From the NCBI RefSeq assembly GCF_020215705.1, contig NZ_JAIWNB010000011.1, positions 62,001 through 126,000 of the forward strand: a stretch of DNA of 64,000 nt. Direction: 5' to 3'. Source of the DNA: Nonomuraea aurantiaca. GTDB lineage: Bacteria > Actinomycetota > Actinomycetes > Streptosporangiales > Streptosporangiaceae. Below are positions 1-9,041 of this stretch, one piece after another. The translations under genes were made by a program, and so were the position numbers. The notes under the pieces were generated by a model. That model did no database searches, was not told where the DNA came from, and worked only from the letters and a program-made list of their open reading frames with translations. How positions within the stretch are numbered: position 1 is the first letter of the stretch; each line of letters starts with the position of its first letter.

Positions 1-752
1 CGCGCCGACAGGACGTAGCGGCCGTGGGCGGCGTTGGCCAGATGAGCCAGCGGCGCCGGGAGCTTGATGCTTACCTGGCCGTCGGGGGTGAGGCGGATGG
101 TTTCGTTGCCGTAGCGCTTGCCCGACTCGCCATCGGCCTGCAGGAACCACCGCTCGGCCTGCCACCGCTCGCGCCACTGCGCTTCGGTGAGCTGAGCGGC
201 TTGGAGGTGGTGCCGGGTGTTGAGCAGTCGCTTGCCGCCCCGCACGATATGCACCCGCCCGGCTTCGTAGTCGGCCCGCTCCCGCTCCAGCCGGTCGCTC
301 AGCACATGCAGGCGGCGCTTCTTGGCATGCCACTCCCGCCTGCTGCGGTAACCGCCTGGCGCCCTCTTAGAACCCTTCGCGCCGATCGGCTGAGACAACC
401 GGTGCGCGATCGCCGCGATACCCGCCTCAAGCGAGTGGAGGTGGGCCAGCTGGCGGCGGCGGGCCAGCGCCCACTGATCATGGCTGGCCTTGGTGATCGC
501 CCCAGCCCAGCGTGATGACGACTCCGGTGTCAGCTCCCGCTTACGGTCGGCCCACGCCTGAGCGGAATGCTCCAGCCCAGCACGACAACGCACCGCCAGA
601 TCCCGCGAAGCCAGCACACCCAGATGCGCACCCACCCGACGCAGCACCTGCTCATCGCGGGCCGTCAAACCCTTGAGCCGATCACGGACAGCTATCCCGG
701 ACGGCCCGGTCGCCACGAACGGCACAGCGATCGGCCGCAACGCCTCAGCCAT
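1..752 (-). CDS. TnpB-related IS200/IS605 accessory protein, 3' end cut by window edge
   Basis: An open minus-strand frame of 250 codons runs off the left edge. It begins MAEALRPIAVPFVATGPSG, and an in-frame TGA lies two codons upstream of the ATG, which fixes the start. The visible part is Arg/Trp-rich and helical, with the passage NETIRLTPDGQVSIKLPAP near the edge. This pattern is familiar from actinobacterial TnpB-related proteins (RNA-guided nucleases of IS200/IS605 elements). The catalytic RuvC residues and any guide-RNA end lie outside the window, so activity cannot be judged. No tnpA is visible upstream. The family call rests on recalled sequence similarity. Confidence 0.6.
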   Translation of the reverse strand, partial: MAEALRPIAVPFVATGPSGIAVRDRLKGLTARDEQVLRRVGAHLGVLASRDLAVRCRAGLEHSAQAWADRKRELTPESSSRWAGAITKASHDQWALARRRQLAHLHSLEAGIAAIAHRLSQPIGAKGSKRAPGGYRSRREWHAKKRRLHVLSDRLERERADYEAGRVHIVRGGKRLLNTRHHLQAAQLTEAQWRERWQAERWFLQADGESGKRYGNETIRLTPDGQVSIKLPAPLAHLANAAHGRYVLSA

Positions 753-1198
753 CCCCGATCACCCCCAGCGCCACACGGATGAGCAAGTCCACCGGCCGGC
801 GACCACAGTGGCGAGCGCAACACGAGATCCGCACCTCCACGCCATCGCCCCACCAACACGCCCGGACCACTCGCCACCCACCCCGGACTTTCACCGACAG
901 TGACCGTTAGGCTACCAGAAGTTGACCTGTCGGTCGAACATGTGAGCGACACATCCGCCGCCCATCGCCCACCGCCACAAACGTGCCCTCGCCGTCACAC
1001 GACCGGTGCTACGGGAATCGACGCCCACCACGATCACGCCGACCGGACCCGTCCAGCCGCAACCGCGAGCACGCTGTCACGCATCACCGTGAGACAGACG
1101 AGGACCCACCTCCGCGCGTACCCCATCGACATGTTCACGCGAGGATCGAAACACAACGAGAAACGCCTCATGCACGCTCAAAAGCCAACAGTTCGCAA
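753..1198. other. Intergenic stretch without a recognisable gene
   Basis: About 450 bases lie between the transposase-like gene and the terminator of the hydratase operon. Frames here are compositional shadows without ribosome binding sites. The transposon's left end probably lies here, but I see no clear terminal repeat. Confidence 0.5.
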
Positions 1199-1222
1199 CC
1201 CCCTCCCAAAAAGGGGAGGGGG
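1199..1222 (-). terminator. Hairpin terminator of the hydratase/SDR operon
   Basis: CCCCCTCCC (1199-1207) and GGGGAGGGGG (1213-1222) form a perfect nine-pair stem around a five-base A loop (T on the minus strand). It lies 12 bases beyond the stop of the enoyl-CoA hydratase gene. The trailing T tract is very short. Confidence 0.7.
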
Positions 1223-1234
1223 TCGGGAAAAGGA

Positions 1235-1999
1235 CTACTCGCCCTTCCACTGGGGGGCGCGCTTCTCGGCGAAGGCCGCCGCGCCCTCCATGGCGTCCTT
1301 CGAACTGAACACCGGATTGATGATGCCGCCCTGCTTGGCGAACATCTCCTCCAGCGACCAGTCCTGCGACTCGATGATCACCTGCTTGGTGGCCGCGAGC
1401 GCCAGCGGGGCGTTGGCGGCGATCTTGCGGGCCAGCTCCAGCGCACCGTCCAGCGCCTCGCCCGCCGGAGTGATCCGGTTGACCAGCCCCAGCTCGTACA
1501 GGCGTGAGGCCGGGTAGTGATCGCCGGTCAAAGCGATCTCCATGGCGACGTGGTACGGGATCCGGCGCGGCAGCCGCATGATGCCGCCCGCGCCCGCCAC
1601 AAGGCCCCGTCTGGGCTCCGGCAGGCCGAAGGTGGACTCCGACGAGGCCACGATCACGTCGCACGACAGGGCGAGCTCGAAGCCCCCCGCGAGCGCATAG
1701 CCCTCGACCGCCGCCACGATCGGCTTCTTCGGCGACGACTCGGCCAGGCCGCCGAAGCCGCGGCCCTCGACCACCGGGAAGTCGCCGGACAGGAAGCCCT
1801 TGAGGTCCATGCCCGCCGAGAAGTAGCCGCCCGCTCCGGTCAGAACATAGGCGGAAATGTCGGGACGAGCCTCCAGCGCGTCGAGGGCTGCCGCGATACC
1901 GCGGGCCACCGCGCCGTTGATGGCGTTGCGCGCGGCGGGCCGGTTGATCGTGATCACGGCGACGCCATCGGACTCTTCGACGAGCACTTCGTCAGACAC
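1235..1999 (-). CDS. Enoyl-CoA hydratase/isomerase (crotonase) family protein
   Basis: This is a 254-residue protein of normal length for a single-domain crotonase. It opens with the family beta-strand VAVITINRPAARNAINGAV. The CoA-binding/oxyanion segments are AGGYFSAGMDLKGF and VAAVEGYALAGGFELALSCD. Such enzymes hydrate or isomerise 2-enoyl-CoA thioesters in the cytoplasm, usually in beta-oxidation or degradation pathways. The GTG start has GAGG a few bases upstream. The gene follows the SDR gene by only six bases, so the two are co-transcribed and end at the hairpin at 1199-1222. The exact acyl substrate cannot be read from the sequence. Confidence 0.9.
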   Translation of the reverse strand: MSDEVLVEESDGVAVITINRPAARNAINGAVARGIAAALDALEARPDISAYVLTGAGGYFSAGMDLKGFLSGDFPVVEGRGFGGLAESSPKKPIVAAVEGYALAGGFELALSCDVIVASSESTFGLPEPRRGLVAGAGGIMRLPRRIPYHVAMEIALTGDHYPASRLYELGLVNRITPAGEALDGALELARKIAANAPLALAATKQVIIESQDWSLEEMFAKQGGIINPVFSSKDAMEGAAAFAEKRAPQWKGE

Positions 2000-2005
2000 G
2001 TGACC

Positions 2006-2779
2006 TCACTTGGGCTGGAAGCGGATGCCGCCGTCGAAGCGGACGACCTCGGCGTTCATGTAGTCGTTCTCGATCAGGGACCTGATCAGGTGCGCGAACT
2101 CGTCGGCCCGTCCCATGCGCTTGGGGAACACCACCGGCGCCACCAGCTTGGCCTTGAACTCGTCGGAGTTGGGCGAGAAGCCGTAGATGGGGGTGTCGAT
2201 GATCCCCGGGCAGATGGTGTTCACCCGTACGCCGATGGCCGCCAGGTCCCGCGCGGCGGGCACGGTCATGCCCACGATGCCGCCCTTGGAGGCCGAGTAG
2301 GCCAGCTGCCCGGTCTGGCCCTCCAGCGCCGCGACGGAGGCGGTGTTGATGACCACGCCCCGCTGTCCGTCGGCGTCCACCGGCTCGGTCTTGGCGATGG
2401 CCGCCGCGCCGATGCGCATGAGGTTGAACGTGCCGATCAGGTTGACTTCGATGACCTTGCGGAAGGAGGCGGGGTTGTGCGGGGCGCCCTCACGGTTGAC
2501 GGTGCGCTCGGCCCAGCCGATGCCCGCGCTGTTGACCACGACGCGCAGCGGCTTGCCGGTGGCGACGGCCGCGTCGACCGCCGTTTGTACCTGCTCGTCG
2601 TCCGTCACGTCGGTCCGGGCGAAGACCCCACCGAGCTCGTCGGCGATGCTCTTGCCGCGTTCCTCGTTGAGGTCGGCGATGACCACCGTGGCGCCGTGGG
2701 CCGCGAGCTCGCGGGCCGTCGCCTCGCCGAGGCCGCTGGCCCCGCCGGAGATGATTGCTGCAGATCCGTTCACGTCCAT
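2006..2779 (-). CDS. Short-chain dehydrogenase, 3-hydroxyacyl-CoA dehydrogenase-like
   Basis: This 257-residue classical SDR has the nucleotide-binding motif GGASGLG at residues 12-18 and an acidic residue in VVIADLN that suggests NAD(H) preference. The catalytic Tyr-Lys pair is in YSASKGG, followed by the family segment VRVNTICPGIIDTP. The length and the adjacent crotonase gene fit a type-2 3-hydroxyacyl-CoA dehydrogenase acting after hydration in a beta-oxidation-like pathway. It is the first gene of a two-gene operon. The ATG at 2779 has only a weak purine stretch upstream. Confidence 0.85.
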   Translation of the reverse strand: MDVNGSAAIISGGASGLGEATARELAAHGATVVIADLNEERGKSIADELGGVFARTDVTDDEQVQTAVDAAVATGKPLRVVVNSAGIGWAERTVNREGAPHNPASFRKVIEVNLIGTFNLMRIGAAAIAKTEPVDADGQRGVVINTASVAALEGQTGQLAYSASKGGIVGMTVPAARDLAAIGVRVNTICPGIIDTPIYGFSPNSDEFKAKLVAPVVFPKRMGRADEFAHLIRSLIENDYMNAEVVRFDGGIRFQPK

Positions 2780-2827
2780 ATCCCGGACCCTAACCCGCCA
2801 ACCGAATGAAGTTCTACTCGGGGTGGG

Positions 2828-3166
2828 CTAAATCTCACCTACGGCCGTGTCGACATCGGAATATACCTTGATCCGCCGGTCGAGCCCGGTCGTGCGCAGG
2901 ATGCGGGCCACCGGGGCCTGCGGCCCGGCCAGCGACACGCCGCCGCCCTCTCCCGTGGCCAGCCGCCATGCCTCGATCAGCACCGACAGCCCGCTGGAGT
3001 CCATGAACGACAACTGCTGGAGGTCGAGCACCAGCCAGGCGCCATCCTGCTTGATGGCGTCTCGCACCTCGTCGCGGAGGAACGGCGCCGTGAACAGGTC
3101 CAGCTCACCCTCAACGGCCACCACCACGGCATCACCGAGGGCGTGTCGCGCAAGCCGCAGCTTCAT
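2828..3166 (-). CDS. STAS-domain anti-sigma factor antagonist
   Basis: This is a 112-residue single STAS domain. The switch motif FMDSSGLSVL is conserved, and Ser57/Ser58 is the expected site of phosphorylation by an anti-sigma kinase, as in SpoIIAA/BldG-type proteins. I chose the ATG at 3166 because GGAGG lies eight bases upstream; a longer frame to 3223 has no such site. Unphosphorylated antagonists of this family bind anti-sigma factors and free a sigma factor. No kinase or sigma gene is adjacent, so its partner is unknown. Confidence 0.85.
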   Translation of the reverse strand: MKLRLARHALGDAVVVAVEGELDLFTAPFLRDEVRDAIKQDGAWLVLDLQQLSFMDSSGLSVLIEAWRLATGEGGGVSLAGPQAPVARILRTTGLDRRIKVYSDVDTAVGEI

Positions 3167-3276
3167 TTGGCCCCTCCTCGATGAGCCACTGTACTTCGAC
3201 ATCCCCGGGTACCGGGCATGCACAAACTCGGATCATTCGTATGTGGAGCCCGAAACAGAAAAAAGACCTGCTTGGA

Positions 3277-4034
<758 letters not shown>

Positions 4035-4038
<4 letters not shown>

Positions 4039-4808
4039 AGTGACAGTCCTTGTACGGCTGACAGTCCTAGTACGGCCAGAGCCATGCCCGGCAGAGCGAG
4101 GGCCGTAGCCCATTGCCCAACGGATCCCGAAATTTCGTCCATCATCGGCATCCGCCCTGAATAGCCGCGGCTGAGCATCGCGAGGTGCACCCGCTCACCC
4201 CGTTCGTACGAGCGGATGAACAGGGCGCCCGCCGAGCGCGCGATCACCGGGATGTGCCGGAAATTGCGCGCTTCGAAGCCACGAGACTCCCGCGCGACCC
4301 GCATCCGCCGCATCTCATCCATGATCACGTCCATGTAGCGGAGCATGAACATGGCGATCTGCACCAGCAGGCTGGGCAGCCGCAGCCGCTGAGCACCGAT
4401 GAGGATGACCCGCGGCTCGGTGGTGGCCGCGAGCAGGATCGAGGCGACCACCCCCAGCGTGGCCTTGGCCAGGATGTTCCACCCGGCCCAGAGCCCGGCC
4501 ACGCTCAGCGAGACGCCCAGGACGGTCGTCCGCTCCCCCAGCCCGATCACCGGGATGAGGAAGGCGAACAGCACGAACGGCAGCTCGACCACCATCCGCC
4601 GCAGCACGTACGTCAGCGGCACCCTGGCGGCCACCGCGACGCCCGCGAGCAGGACCGCGTAGAGCCCGAAGGCCCAGAACCGCTCCCTCGGCGTCGCCAC
4701 CACCACGATCGCGAAGGCGGCGACGGCCAGCAGCTTGCACTGCGGCGGGAGCCGGTGCACGACCGAGTCCCCTGCCAGGTAGAGCTGATGATGGTGCCCC
4801 GCGCCCAC
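4035..4808 (-). CDS. cbiQ: ECF transporter transmembrane T component CbiQ
   Basis: This 257-residue membrane protein has about five to six hydrophobic segments. The two short Ala-Arg-Gly motifs of the T component, which couple to the ATPases, are visible as MRVARESRGFEAR and AMLSRGYSGR. It opens with a His-rich GAGHHHQLYLAGDSVVHRL stretch, common in CbiQ N-termini. It sits between cbiM and cbiO, and its stop overlaps the cbiO start. It is the scaffold that links the substrate-binding CbiM to the ATPase dimer. Confidence 0.88.
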
Positions 4809-4838
4809 CCGCCACTCACCGTCTCTCGTTCACTAGCC

Positions 4839-5855
4839 TCAGGTCCGGACCCTCTCACGGCCACGAGCGGCATAGGCGACGCCCCCGGCGATGAGCAGCA
4901 CGAGCCCGACCCCGATGATCCCGGCGACACCCACGGGGATGCCGCCCACATCACCGTAGTCGGCCAGCGCCCACGAGCCGAACACGTGGTGGGTGGCCTG
5001 GTCGAGGAATCCATGGTTCTCGGCGACCGCCTCCAGGCCGTCGGGGCTGGAGGAGGCGAAGAAGGACACGATCCCGGCCAGCACCAGCGTCAGGCCGAGG
5101 CCGCCGAGCAGGAACGCCCGCAGCGGGCCGCGGGCGGCCACCGGCTCGACCGGCTCTTCGGCACCCACCGTGACCGTCGCGTCCTCGGCGCCCCTCAGCA
5201 CGAGGGGCGTGGTCAGCCCGCGCGCGCCGTACACGAGGTCCGGCCGCACGGCCAGCACCGCGCCGACCGTCAGGGCCGTGATGACGCCTTCGCCGATGCC
5301 GATCAGCACGTGCACGCCGCCCATCGCGGCCGCCACCGCGGAGACCTCGATCGGCGCGGTGCCGCCGACCCAGAACAGCGCCGAGAACACCAGGGCCGCC
5401 GACGGTACGGAGACCAGCGCGGCGAGGAACGCGGCCACCGTCACACCGCCCTTGCCCTTGGCGAGCCGCGCGACCAGCCGGAAGACGCCCCAGCCGACCA
5501 GCACGGTGACGATGCCCATGATCGTGATGTTGATCCCCAGCGCCGTGAGGCCGCCGTCGGCGAAGAACACGCACTGCACCAGCAGGACCACGGCCATACA
5601 GAGCACGCCCGTATAGGGCCCCACGAGGATCGCGGCCAGCGCCCCGCCCAGCAGGTGCCCGCTGGTGCCCGCGGCGACGGGGAAGTTGAGCATCTGGACG
5701 GCGAAGATGAACGCGGCCACCAGCCCGGCCATGGGCGCGGTCCGGTCGTCGAGCTCGCGGCGCGCGCCGCGCAGGCAGACCGCCAGACCGGCGGCGGCGA
5801 CCGCGCCGGCGGACACGGATACGGCCGCGTCGAAGAAGCCATCGGGTACGTGCAC
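4839..5855 (-). CDS. cbiM: CbiM substrate-specific component fused to a PDGLE (CbiN-like) domain
   Basis: This 338-residue protein begins MHVPDGFFD, where the mature N-terminus with His2 forms the metal site of CbiM/NikM. Segments such as MLNFPVAAGTSGHLLGG and the following helices are typical of the family. The last third carries SSPDGLEAVAENHGF and a terminal membrane helix, which is the PDGLE domain that is a separate CbiN/NikN protein in many bacteria. The start is GTG with GAAGG upstream. Co2+ and Ni2+ cannot be distinguished by eye. No cobalamin riboswitch fits in the 75-base upstream gap. Confidence 0.9.
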   Translation of the reverse strand: MHVPDGFFDAAVSVSAGAVAAAGLAVCLRGARRELDDRTAPMAGLVAAFIFAVQMLNFPVAAGTSGHLLGGALAAILVGPYTGVLCMAVVLLVQCVFFADGGLTALGINITIMGIVTVLVGWGVFRLVARLAKGKGGVTVAAFLAALVSVPSAALVFSALFWVGGTAPIEVSAVAAAMGGVHVLIGIGEGVITALTVGAVLAVRPDLVYGARGLTTPLVLRGAEDATVTVGAEEPVEPVAARGPLRAFLLGGLGLTLVLAGIVSFFASSSPDGLEAVAENHGFLDQATHHVFGSWALADYGDVGGIPVGVAGIIGVGLVLLIAGGVAYAARGRERVRT

Positions 5856-5930
5856 GGCAAAGCCCTTCGTAAGCGGTGTCGCAACATGCCTACTTTAGGA
5901 CATCGTCTTGCACCTGCACATAGATGGCAA

Positions 5931-7763
5931 TTAGCGGAGAATTCTGCGGAAGGCCGTACGGGTGGTCATCTTGAGCACCACCGTGCTCAGCCGCCCCTTG
6001 CCCGACGTCGCGTACGGGCGCACGCTGCGCAGCATGGCACCGCCGCGCAACCTGCCCCACAGCCGGCGCGGCGCGGCGACGGTCTGGGCGTCGGTCTCGA
6101 TCCGGAACCTCGCGGGCGGCCCGCCCAGCTCGACCTCCAGATAGGCGTCCCAGATGCCCGGCGCGAACTTGCCCATCGCGGGCCGGGCCGCGAACCCGCC
6201 GCCCGGCAGCGCGACCACCCGCTCGGCCCGTTCGTTGCCCGTACGCCGCTCGCGCCAGACCAGCCGGCTGATCGCCGAGGCCGCCGGGATCACGCCCACG
6301 ACCGTGACCTCACCGTCGATGAGCAGCCGCCGCCCGAGCGTCCAGCGCGTCCGATGGATCCTGGCCCGGCCCGGCACCGTCATCAGGTGCCCGCCGACGT
6401 CGATGCTGAGGTTGCCGTTGCCCTTGGTGAAGTACGGCAGCGCCACCACGGCGCCGATGAGCCGGGGCGCCGGCCGGGTGACACAGCTGTCACGATCGGC
6501 GCCGAGGCGGCCGTATCGGACCACGCCCTCCATCTCGACGGCCACCCGCAGGTCCCAGATGCCGGAGTCGAGCGCGGCCACGTCGACACTGGCGATGAAC
6601 GCGGCGCCGTCGCGCTCGGCGGGCACGATCAGCTCCTGCCCGCGCACGTTGCGGGCGCGCAGCACGAGCGCGACCCCGTCGTGCTCCGGCATGCCGTCGA
6701 GCCCGGCCACCCCGGTCACGACCAGCCGGTTCGCCTCCCAGCGCAGGCCGGTCAACCGGCGGCGTACGGCGGCGCCCTCGATCTGGGCCAGCCGCACCAG
6801 GCGGTGGATGTCGCCGAGCGCGGCGATGCGCTGCTGGTCGGTCCGGCTGAGCCGGGCGTAGACGCCGGGCGTCAGCCACCTGTCGCAGAGGGCGGCCACC
6901 TCCTGCGCGATCTCCTTGCGCTGCACCTCGTCCGACTTCAGGAACGGCACGCCGAGCTGCTCGAACACGTCGAGCCTGAAGTGCCGGCGGAGCAGGTGGT
7001 CGCGCAGCGGCCCCGGCGGGACGTGCTCGGTCATGAGCTGGATCGGCCCGCGGATCATGCCGAGCCAGCCGCGCGGGTCCCGGCTGCCCGGCTGCTGCAT
7101 GATGCTGCTGCCGTCGGACCTGGCGACCAGGTGGTAGCAGTCGTAGTCGGCCACCACGGAGATCACCTTGGCGTGGCAGTAGGCGTGCACGGTGAAGTGG
7201 ATGTCCTCGCCGACCAGCATGCCCTCGCCGAACTTGATGCCGTGGCTGATCAGCATCTCCCTGCGGAACAGCTTGAAGCAGCTCAGGCTGTTGTAGACGG
7301 TGCTGTCACCGAGCTCGGCCCGCTCGGCGCCGCGGTGGAACATCGACGTCGGAGCGCGCCTGCCGTGCCCGACGACCTTGCCCAGCACGATGTCGGAGCC
7401 GTTGCGGTCGGCCATGGCGACCATGCGTTCGAGCGCCTCGGGGCCGAGGTAGTCGTCGGCGTCGCAGAAGAAGACGTAGCGGCCGGTGGCGTGCTCGATG
7501 CCGATGTTGCGCGGCCGCCCGGCGCCGCCCGAGGCGGCGATGCTGACGACCCTGACGTTGCCCTTGTGGTAGGTGGCGTAGAGGTCGAGCAGCTCGGCGC
7601 TGCCGTCGGTCGATCCGTCGTCGACGACGATGATCTCTTTCCTGATCCGCTGAACCAGCGCGGCGGTGAGGCACCGGTCCAGGTATTCACGGCAGTTGTG
7701 GGCCGGGATGATGACGCTGACGTCCACCGCGTCCTCGTCGCCGTTCGATGTCGCCATAGCCAC
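5931..7763 (-). CDS. Large family-2 glycosyltransferase with C-terminal beta-rich domain
   Basis: This is a 610-residue protein. Residues of about 14-230 form a GT-A domain with SVIIPAHNCREYLDRCL, the nucleotide-sugar motif VVDDGSTDGS and the metal-binding triplet in YVFFCDADDYLG; GEDIHFT follows where the catalytic acidic region is expected. The remaining ~350 residues have repeated WDLRV/IWDAYLEVEL-type strands, as in cell-wall polymer glycosyltransferases with C-terminal trimerisation domains. It probably makes a surface glycan. GTG at 7763 is preferred because GAGGGG lies seven bases upstream; an ATG is two codons on. It reads toward the ECF operon with only 75 bases between, and the substrate is unknown. 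Confidence 0.8.
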   Translation of the reverse strand: MAMATSNGDEDAVDVSVIIPAHNCREYLDRCLTAALVQRIRKEIIVVDDGSTDGSAELLDLYATYHKGNVRVVSIAASGGAGRPRNIGIEHATGRYVFFCDADDYLGPEALERMVAMADRNGSDIVLGKVVGHGRRAPTSMFHRGAERAELGDSTVYNSLSCFKLFRREMLISHGIKFGEGMLVGEDIHFTVHAYCHAKVISVVADYDCYHLVARSDGSSIMQQPGSRDPRGWLGMIRGPIQLMTEHVPPGPLRDHLLRRHFRLDVFEQLGVPFLKSDEVQRKEIAQEVAALCDRWLTPGVYARLSRTDQQRIAALGDIHRLVRLAQIEGAAVRRRLTGLRWEANRLVVTGVAGLDGMPEHDGVALVLRARNVRGQELIVPAERDGAAFIASVDVAALDSGIWDLRVAVEMEGVVRYGRLGADRDSCVTRPAPRLIGAVVALPYFTKGNGNLSIDVGGHLMTVPGRARIHRTRWTLGRRLLIDGEVTVVGVIPAASAISRLVWRERRTGNERAERVVALPGGGFAARPAMGKFAPGIWDAYLEVELGGPPARFRIETDAQTVAAPRRLWGRLRGGAMLRSVRPYATSGKGRLSTVVLKMTTRTAFRRILR

Positions 7764-8092
7764 AAGCGCGCCCCTCAGCCGCCGTCACATACCGCAGTCA
7801 CGTCGTTTCAGTATGTGATGACGACCGGGCGTCGCGTGGCCGATCTCGCCTCTTCCTCCGCGCCTTTTCCCCAGACCGAAGATTCTCCGCACTCATCGCA
7901 TAAGCGCAGGTGAAGCCGCTAATCCGCACAATCCGGCGGGACCGAACGGGGTTCAGGGGAGCTGTTTTCCCACTCAGGAGGAGAGAACCTCCCCCGAGGG
8001 AAGGATGCCGTACCCCCACGCGCGGACAGGTGATCCACGGGACGGGATGACGCGTCTACAGTGAGGCAACCTTGACCGGGGAGGTGGCGAGA
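7764..8092. other. Divergent intergenic region
   Basis: This stretch separates the minus-strand glycosyltransferase from the plus-strand small gene at 8093. It holds the inverted repeat listed separately. A frame of 73 codons at 7798-8019 has no ribosome site and low-complexity Arg/Ser content, so I do not call it a gene. Confidence 0.5.
7785..7818. promoter_or_regulatory. Inverted repeat upstream of the glycosyltransferase gene
   Basis: TCACATAC (7785-7792) and GTATGTGA (7811-7818) are perfect eight-base arms separated by 18 bases, 22 bases before the GTG start. The spacing and position fit a repressor site or a 5'-UTR hairpin. The half-sites resemble NikR half-sites but in the opposite orientation, so I do not assign a regulator. 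Confidence 0.4.
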
Positions 8093-8434
8093 GTGGGATC
8101 CGATCTTCGCGGGCCCAGGGTGACCGGCTCGGCCGTAAACGATGCGGAGTTCATCGTCTCCTCAGCGCGACTGGGAGAGCTCCATGAATGCTCCGCCCTG
8201 CTCCGCCGTACGCGGATCAGGGCGGAAGAGATCGTGGACGAGGCGCGAGCGCTGCTCGCCGAGGCCGAGGCACAGGGCGACCATGAGCGGATCGTCATCC
8301 GCGGCGCTCAGCTCGACGAGGCGCGGCAGGCGTACTGCAAGGTACTGAACGCGTACGTGACGATCTGCCGCCGGATCAACGAGGAGCGGCAGGAGATCAT
8401 GCAGGCGCTCGCGGGGTTGTCAGGCACCACCTGA
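8093..8434 (+). CDS. Small helical protein of unknown function
   Basis: This 113-residue acidic protein is almost entirely helical. Heptad-like stretches run through RIRAEEIVDEARALLAEAEAQ and the following forty residues, so a coiled coil is likely. I chose GTG at 8093 because GGAGGT sits seven bases upstream, whereas the frame from TTG at 8072 lacks a site. It lies 17 bases before the ClpX-type zinc-finger gene and is probably co-transcribed with it. No family is recognised. Confidence 0.65.
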   Translation: MGSDLRGPRVTGSAVNDAEFIVSSARLGELHECSALLRRTRIRAEEIVDEARALLAEAEAQGDHERIVIRGAQLDEARQAYCKVLNAYVTICRRINEERQEIMQALAGLSGTT

Positions 8435-8451
8435 CGCGCTACTGTCAGGCC

Positions 8452-8811
8452 ATGCCTGACTGGAAGGACACCCTGCGCTGCTCGTTCTGCCACAAGAGCA
8501 GCGCCGACGTCGCCAAGCTCATCGCCGGGGCCGGTGTGCACATCTGCAACGAATGTGTGGGTCTGTGCGCCGACATCCTCAAGGAGGTGGGGCTCGACCC
8601 CTCCTCCGAGCCCCGCCTGCCCATGTGGGAGACCATGAGCGAGGACCAGATCCTCGAGCACCTCCCCAAGATCGTCGCCGTGCAGGTCCAGGTCGACGAC
8701 AATCTGCACGACTGGGTACGACACCTCCGCACCAGGAACGTCAGCTGGGAGCGCATCGGCGCCTCGCTCGGCATGACGCGGCAGTCGGCCTGGGAACGGT
8801 TCAGGGAATGA
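8452..8811 (+). CDS. Protein with ClpX-type C4 zinc finger
   Basis: This is a 119-residue protein. Residues 9-37 match the ClpX N-terminal zinc-binding domain: Cys10, Cys13, Cys32 and Cys35 in RCSFC and HICNEC. There is no AAA+ ATPase domain. The C-terminal half (WVRHLRTRNVSWERIGASLGMTRQ) resembles a helix-turn-helix of the kind in which the text SWERIGASLGMTRQSAW recognises DNA. Similar stand-alone ClpX-C4 proteins are frequent in actinobacteria. A link to the Clp protease or to transcription is possible but unproven. Confidence 0.75.
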   Translation: MPDWKDTLRCSFCHKSSADVAKLIAGAGVHICNECVGLCADILKEVGLDPSSEPRLPMWETMSEDQILEHLPKIVAVQVQVDDNLHDWVRHLRTRNVSWERIGASLGMTRQSAWERFRE

Positions 8812-8863
8812 TCCGGTAAACCACTGTGACTCGTGGGGCGTCCTTGGTAGAGGGAGGCCCACC

Positions 8864-8971
8864 ATGCACGTCCTCGATGGCCTCGCGGCGCCCGATCTGG
8901 CCGAGCTCCACCTGGAGCTGATCCTCATCGCGGCGTTGCACGAGGAGGCAGAAAGCCTGACCACCCGTTGA
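8864..8971 (+). CDS. Small 35-residue protein
   Basis: A short frame begins MHVLDGLAAPDLAELHLE and ends at TGA 8969-8971. GGGAGG lies seven bases before the ATG, which is a strong site, and the terminator hairpin begins five bases after the stop. The peptide is acidic and probably one amphipathic helix. It is too short for homology-based assignment; I call it on the ribosome site and the terminator. Confidence 0.5.
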   Translation: MHVLDGLAAPDLAELHLELILIAALHEEAESLTTR

Positions 8972-8975
8972 ACGG

Positions 8976-9010
8976 GCTCCAGCTCCCCGATCGCACCGGG
9001 GAGCTGGAGC
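8976..9010. terminator. Strong bidirectional hairpin terminator
   Basis: GCTCCAGCTCCCCG (8976-8989) and CGGGGAGCTGGAGC (8997-9010) are perfect 14-base arms around a seven-base loop. The hairpin sits between convergent genes (8864-8971 plus and 9042-9557 minus) and can serve both. There is no long T tract on either side. Confidence 0.75.
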
Positions 9011-9041
9011 AGGGGTCGGTCAGCGGCTCGGCGAACCGGCG

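Noticed and set aside
5856..5930. Cobalamin riboswitch before cbiM
   Set aside because: Only 75 bases separate cbiM from the glycosyltransferase stop, too short for that RNA, and no B12-box-like sequence is visible.
7785..7818. NikR operator near the cobalt/nickel importer
   Set aside because: The half-sites are in the reverse order of a NikR operator, the spacer is 18 rather than 16, and the site precedes the glycosyltransferase rather than cbiM.
4185..7913. A 1242-codon open frame on the plus strand
   Set aside because: It is antisense to cbiQ, cbiM and the glycosyltransferase. Its product is Arg/Gly/His/Asp-rich with no domain, a GC-bias artefact.
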